Made by a program: the position numbers and the translations under genes. Positions 60,000 to 62,000 of a stretch of DNA of 62,000 bases are shown here, piece after piece. Below the pieces are notes generated by a model. It made no database searches, was not told the origin of the DNA, and saw nothing but the letters and a program-made list of their open reading frames with translations. This DNA is from Symbiodinium natans. Its lineage: Eukaryota; Sar; Dinophyceae; Suessiales; Symbiodiniaceae. Position 1 is the first letter of the stretch. Each line of letters starts with the position of its first letter. Where the stretch lies: NCBI GenBank assembly GCA_905221605.1, contig CAJNDS010000480.1, positions 1 through 62,000 on the forward strand. The letters run 5' to 3'.

Positions 60000-61760
60000 T
60001 TACGTGGCCAGGACTGGGGGCACGGCAGCCGATGTACTCGGCTTCGATGACGGACTTGAACTGTGCGCGTTCCCACTCCGATGGCCTCAGCTAGAGCTGA
60101 AGCTTGGATGTGCAAAATCTACTGCAACTAGACCTAGCGCACTCGCTGTGATTCACCACCAGAAACACGGTGCCAGAACACAACTGAGCCAACCCGGCAT
60201 TCGAGGCATCTCTAGCTGCCTGAACAAAGATTGATTCGACTCTAAGTCACAGTAGGTGGTCAATCCCGCTCCAAGCTCCAGATGGCGAAAGCTAGCACTT
60301 TGCCGCCCACCGCAAGAAGCTTTTGGATTCGGAGCAGGCCAGTTCTGAGTATGAGAACACATGAGAACACACGACTTGGCACAGAGTCTTGCCAAAGCCC
60401 ACGCGGTGCCTGCAGGGCTGCAGCACCCGAAGCTCTCCATGCTCGGACTTCTCGTAGCGATGCACAGGCCTGGTAAACCAACAAAACAACTGCCGAATGA
60501 TTGAGAAGGGCTCCAAGCACTGGTGAAATTCTCAAAAGGAAGACGTCACTGGGGGCCCAGGCTCGGGCCGCAAGTGGACCTGAGATCCAAAGGTGAACTA
60601 GCTTGCAAGCATCAAGGCGACTTCAAGGGTGAGTTAGAGGAATTAGAGGTCAGGAAAACTTGCAACCCGTGGGCATCTGCAAGGAGATCACAATCTACAG
60701 GTCTTGAGGTCTTGAGGTCTTGAGAGCAGTGCTGTTGTGTAGGCGCTGTCCGGCTGCTCGTCCATCATGGCGAAAGGGTCAAAGGCCACCTCCCCTTGTA
60801 CCGGAATCTCCTGAAGGTCAAGTCTTGGGATGACCAATGTCGCATGATGTCGCTTCTGTGCTCCTCAAACCCATGGCAAACCCTAAACCCTGTGTTCGGG
60901 CCGGCTGGCCTGCAGAAGGCAAGGATAAAACATCCCACCGGGGGTTCACCGCACAATGATACAAGGGCTCCGAGAGACGCAGGGCGAAAGCACCACGCCT
61001 GCCACGTGAAACGAGGTCTTGCTTCGCAAGAGTAGACCCCAAACATATTTGCAAATTACTGTTTGGCATGGCTGAAAATTCGAGTCATGAACGCGTTTGT
61101 CGCGCATGGCCAGGGTTTCGGGTTCGCAGCACAAAATCGAAACTCGTTCCTGGAAATGAACATGGTTGTTAGTAAGGTGTAGTATGTTGTAGAAGAGGCA
61201 AACATGCTGCAAATGGCCGTGTTGTGGGCATGTTCGCAGAATGCATGAGCACTTCTGACAGCGCGTCTGGTTGCAGAAACGTCAGACATCCTTCTGCTGC
61301 ACGTTCTTCATAAAATGTTCTTCATAAGAGCTGAACTTTTCAGTTTTGTGCGCGTGCTCGCAAAAGGCATGTGACAGCGCATCTTGTTCCAGCAACATCG
61401 AACATCCATTTGCAGCATCTGAGAAAAACATGCACACATCCTGCAAATACCAGTGATTTGGGCATGGTTAGAGTAACGTGGTCGTTACCCACCCGAATGG
61501 ATAATCTAGAGCAATCGCGCAGGGACCTGGAAAAAGCACCACGTGCAAAAACCAACGCACCCGCACTACTTCACAAAGTGCCCAGTACCATCGCATCCTT
61601 GTCGCGAAATCGGATGGGCTGGCCGTCTGCCTGCTGCCAGTCCACAGCGTAGACCTCCCAGGTTCTCGAGGTTCTATCCGAGGTTATGCCCGGTTCGAGT
61701 GAGCTCCAAGCAGTGAGGGGCACAGGGAATGTGACGGAGAGCAGGTTCGCCCATTGCGAC
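60000..61760 (-). CDS. Unidentified multi-exon gene, four exons placed
   Basis: Exon 61589-61760 follows CAG|G, is open for 57 codons (WANLLSVTFPVPLTAWSSL and EVYAVDWQQADGQPIRFRD) and ends at a GT donor. Exon 60745-60810 follows CAG|G in the same phase (EIPVQGEVAFDPFAMMDE) and ends at a GC donor. Exon 60147-60219 (AARDASNAGLAQLCSGTVF, then LVVNH) ends at a GC donor. Exon 60000-60085 restores the frame, is Ser/Pro-rich (HSSSPSSKPSTSAAVPP) and stops at TAA. Between 60220 and 60740 at least one more exon is expected. Two minus-strand frames there (PVHRYEKSEHGELRVLQP and ACASLREVRAWRASG) compete. No family was recognised. Confidence 0.45.
61203..61480. repeat. Diverged tandem duplication
   Basis: 61203-61240 and 61437-61475 share a ..CATGCTGCAAAT..GGGCATG.. 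layout. 61229-61302 and 61350-61420 share TCGCA.AA.GCATG..ACAGCGC.TC and GCAGCATC/GCTGCACG words. The unit is roughly 120-230 bases. It lies in the large intron of the unidentified gene. Confidence 0.55.
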
Positions 61761-62000
61761 CTGCAAAAGGAGAGGACTTGCTGTGCGATGTGACGACATC
61801 ATTCAAACTCAAGGATCTCTCCGATTCAGCGTGGATCTACTTTGTCAAGAAGCACGGCACGGGCCTTCGTAAGCCCTTCAAGCATCGAAACGCTAAAAAC
61901 GCACTTTTCCTCAGCTGTGCCAGCCATGCCCCCAAAGCCCCCAAAGCGCCAAACGCCCACACCAGCCCTGCACACATCATGTTGCCAAGTGGCACCGTTG

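Overview
The window reads as nuclear DNA of a dinoflagellate. Three conserved eukaryotic genes (VPS28, a BASS/SBF transporter, a 3-hydroxyisobutyryl-CoA hydrolase) can be rebuilt exon by exon. Their introns use GT, GC and occasionally GA donors, and nearly every acceptor is AG followed by G on the exon side. That splice pattern is known from Symbiodinium-type and related dinoflagellates. Long gene-poor stretches, scattered TTTAGGG-like tracts, many short tandem repeats and a one-sided gene order fit as well. The species cannot be named from the sequence.

Layout, all confident genes on the minus strand: a single-exon type II membrane glycosyltransferase (545-1897); a possible EF-hand-like exon and a coiled-coil exon (3-4.4 kb); a BASS-type transporter (5994-7619), whose likely C-terminal piece lies inverted on the plus strand at 5567-5656; a repeat-rich stretch with a compound CTG/CTC array (7.85-8.11 kb) and a palindromic GAAAAG/CTTTTC family (12.4-13.5 kb); an alpha/beta hydrolase in one long exon (19774-20954); a TPR-like exon (23.8 kb); two coiled-coil exons (27.1-27.3 kb); VPS28 in 11 exons (28875-30750); an AT-rich island with a UBZ-like zinc finger ORF (34.2-34.6 kb); an unidentified gene end (36.2-36.4 kb); the hydrolase HIBCH in about 18 recognised exons (42440-47776); a degenerate tandem repeat (49.0-49.4 kb); a charged unknown protein (50.5-51.4 kb); and an unidentified gene (60.0-61.76 kb).

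The genes do not form a pathway. VPS28 is endosomal sorting (ESCRT-I), HIBCH is valine catabolism, BASS is membrane transport, and the glycosyltransferase is secretory pathway. What links them is shared orientation and shared splice style. Exon limits were set by eye from reading frame, splice-site phase and family similarity. N-terminal exons of BASS and HIBCH, and some internal HIBCH exons, were not found. About two thirds of the window shows no supportable gene.
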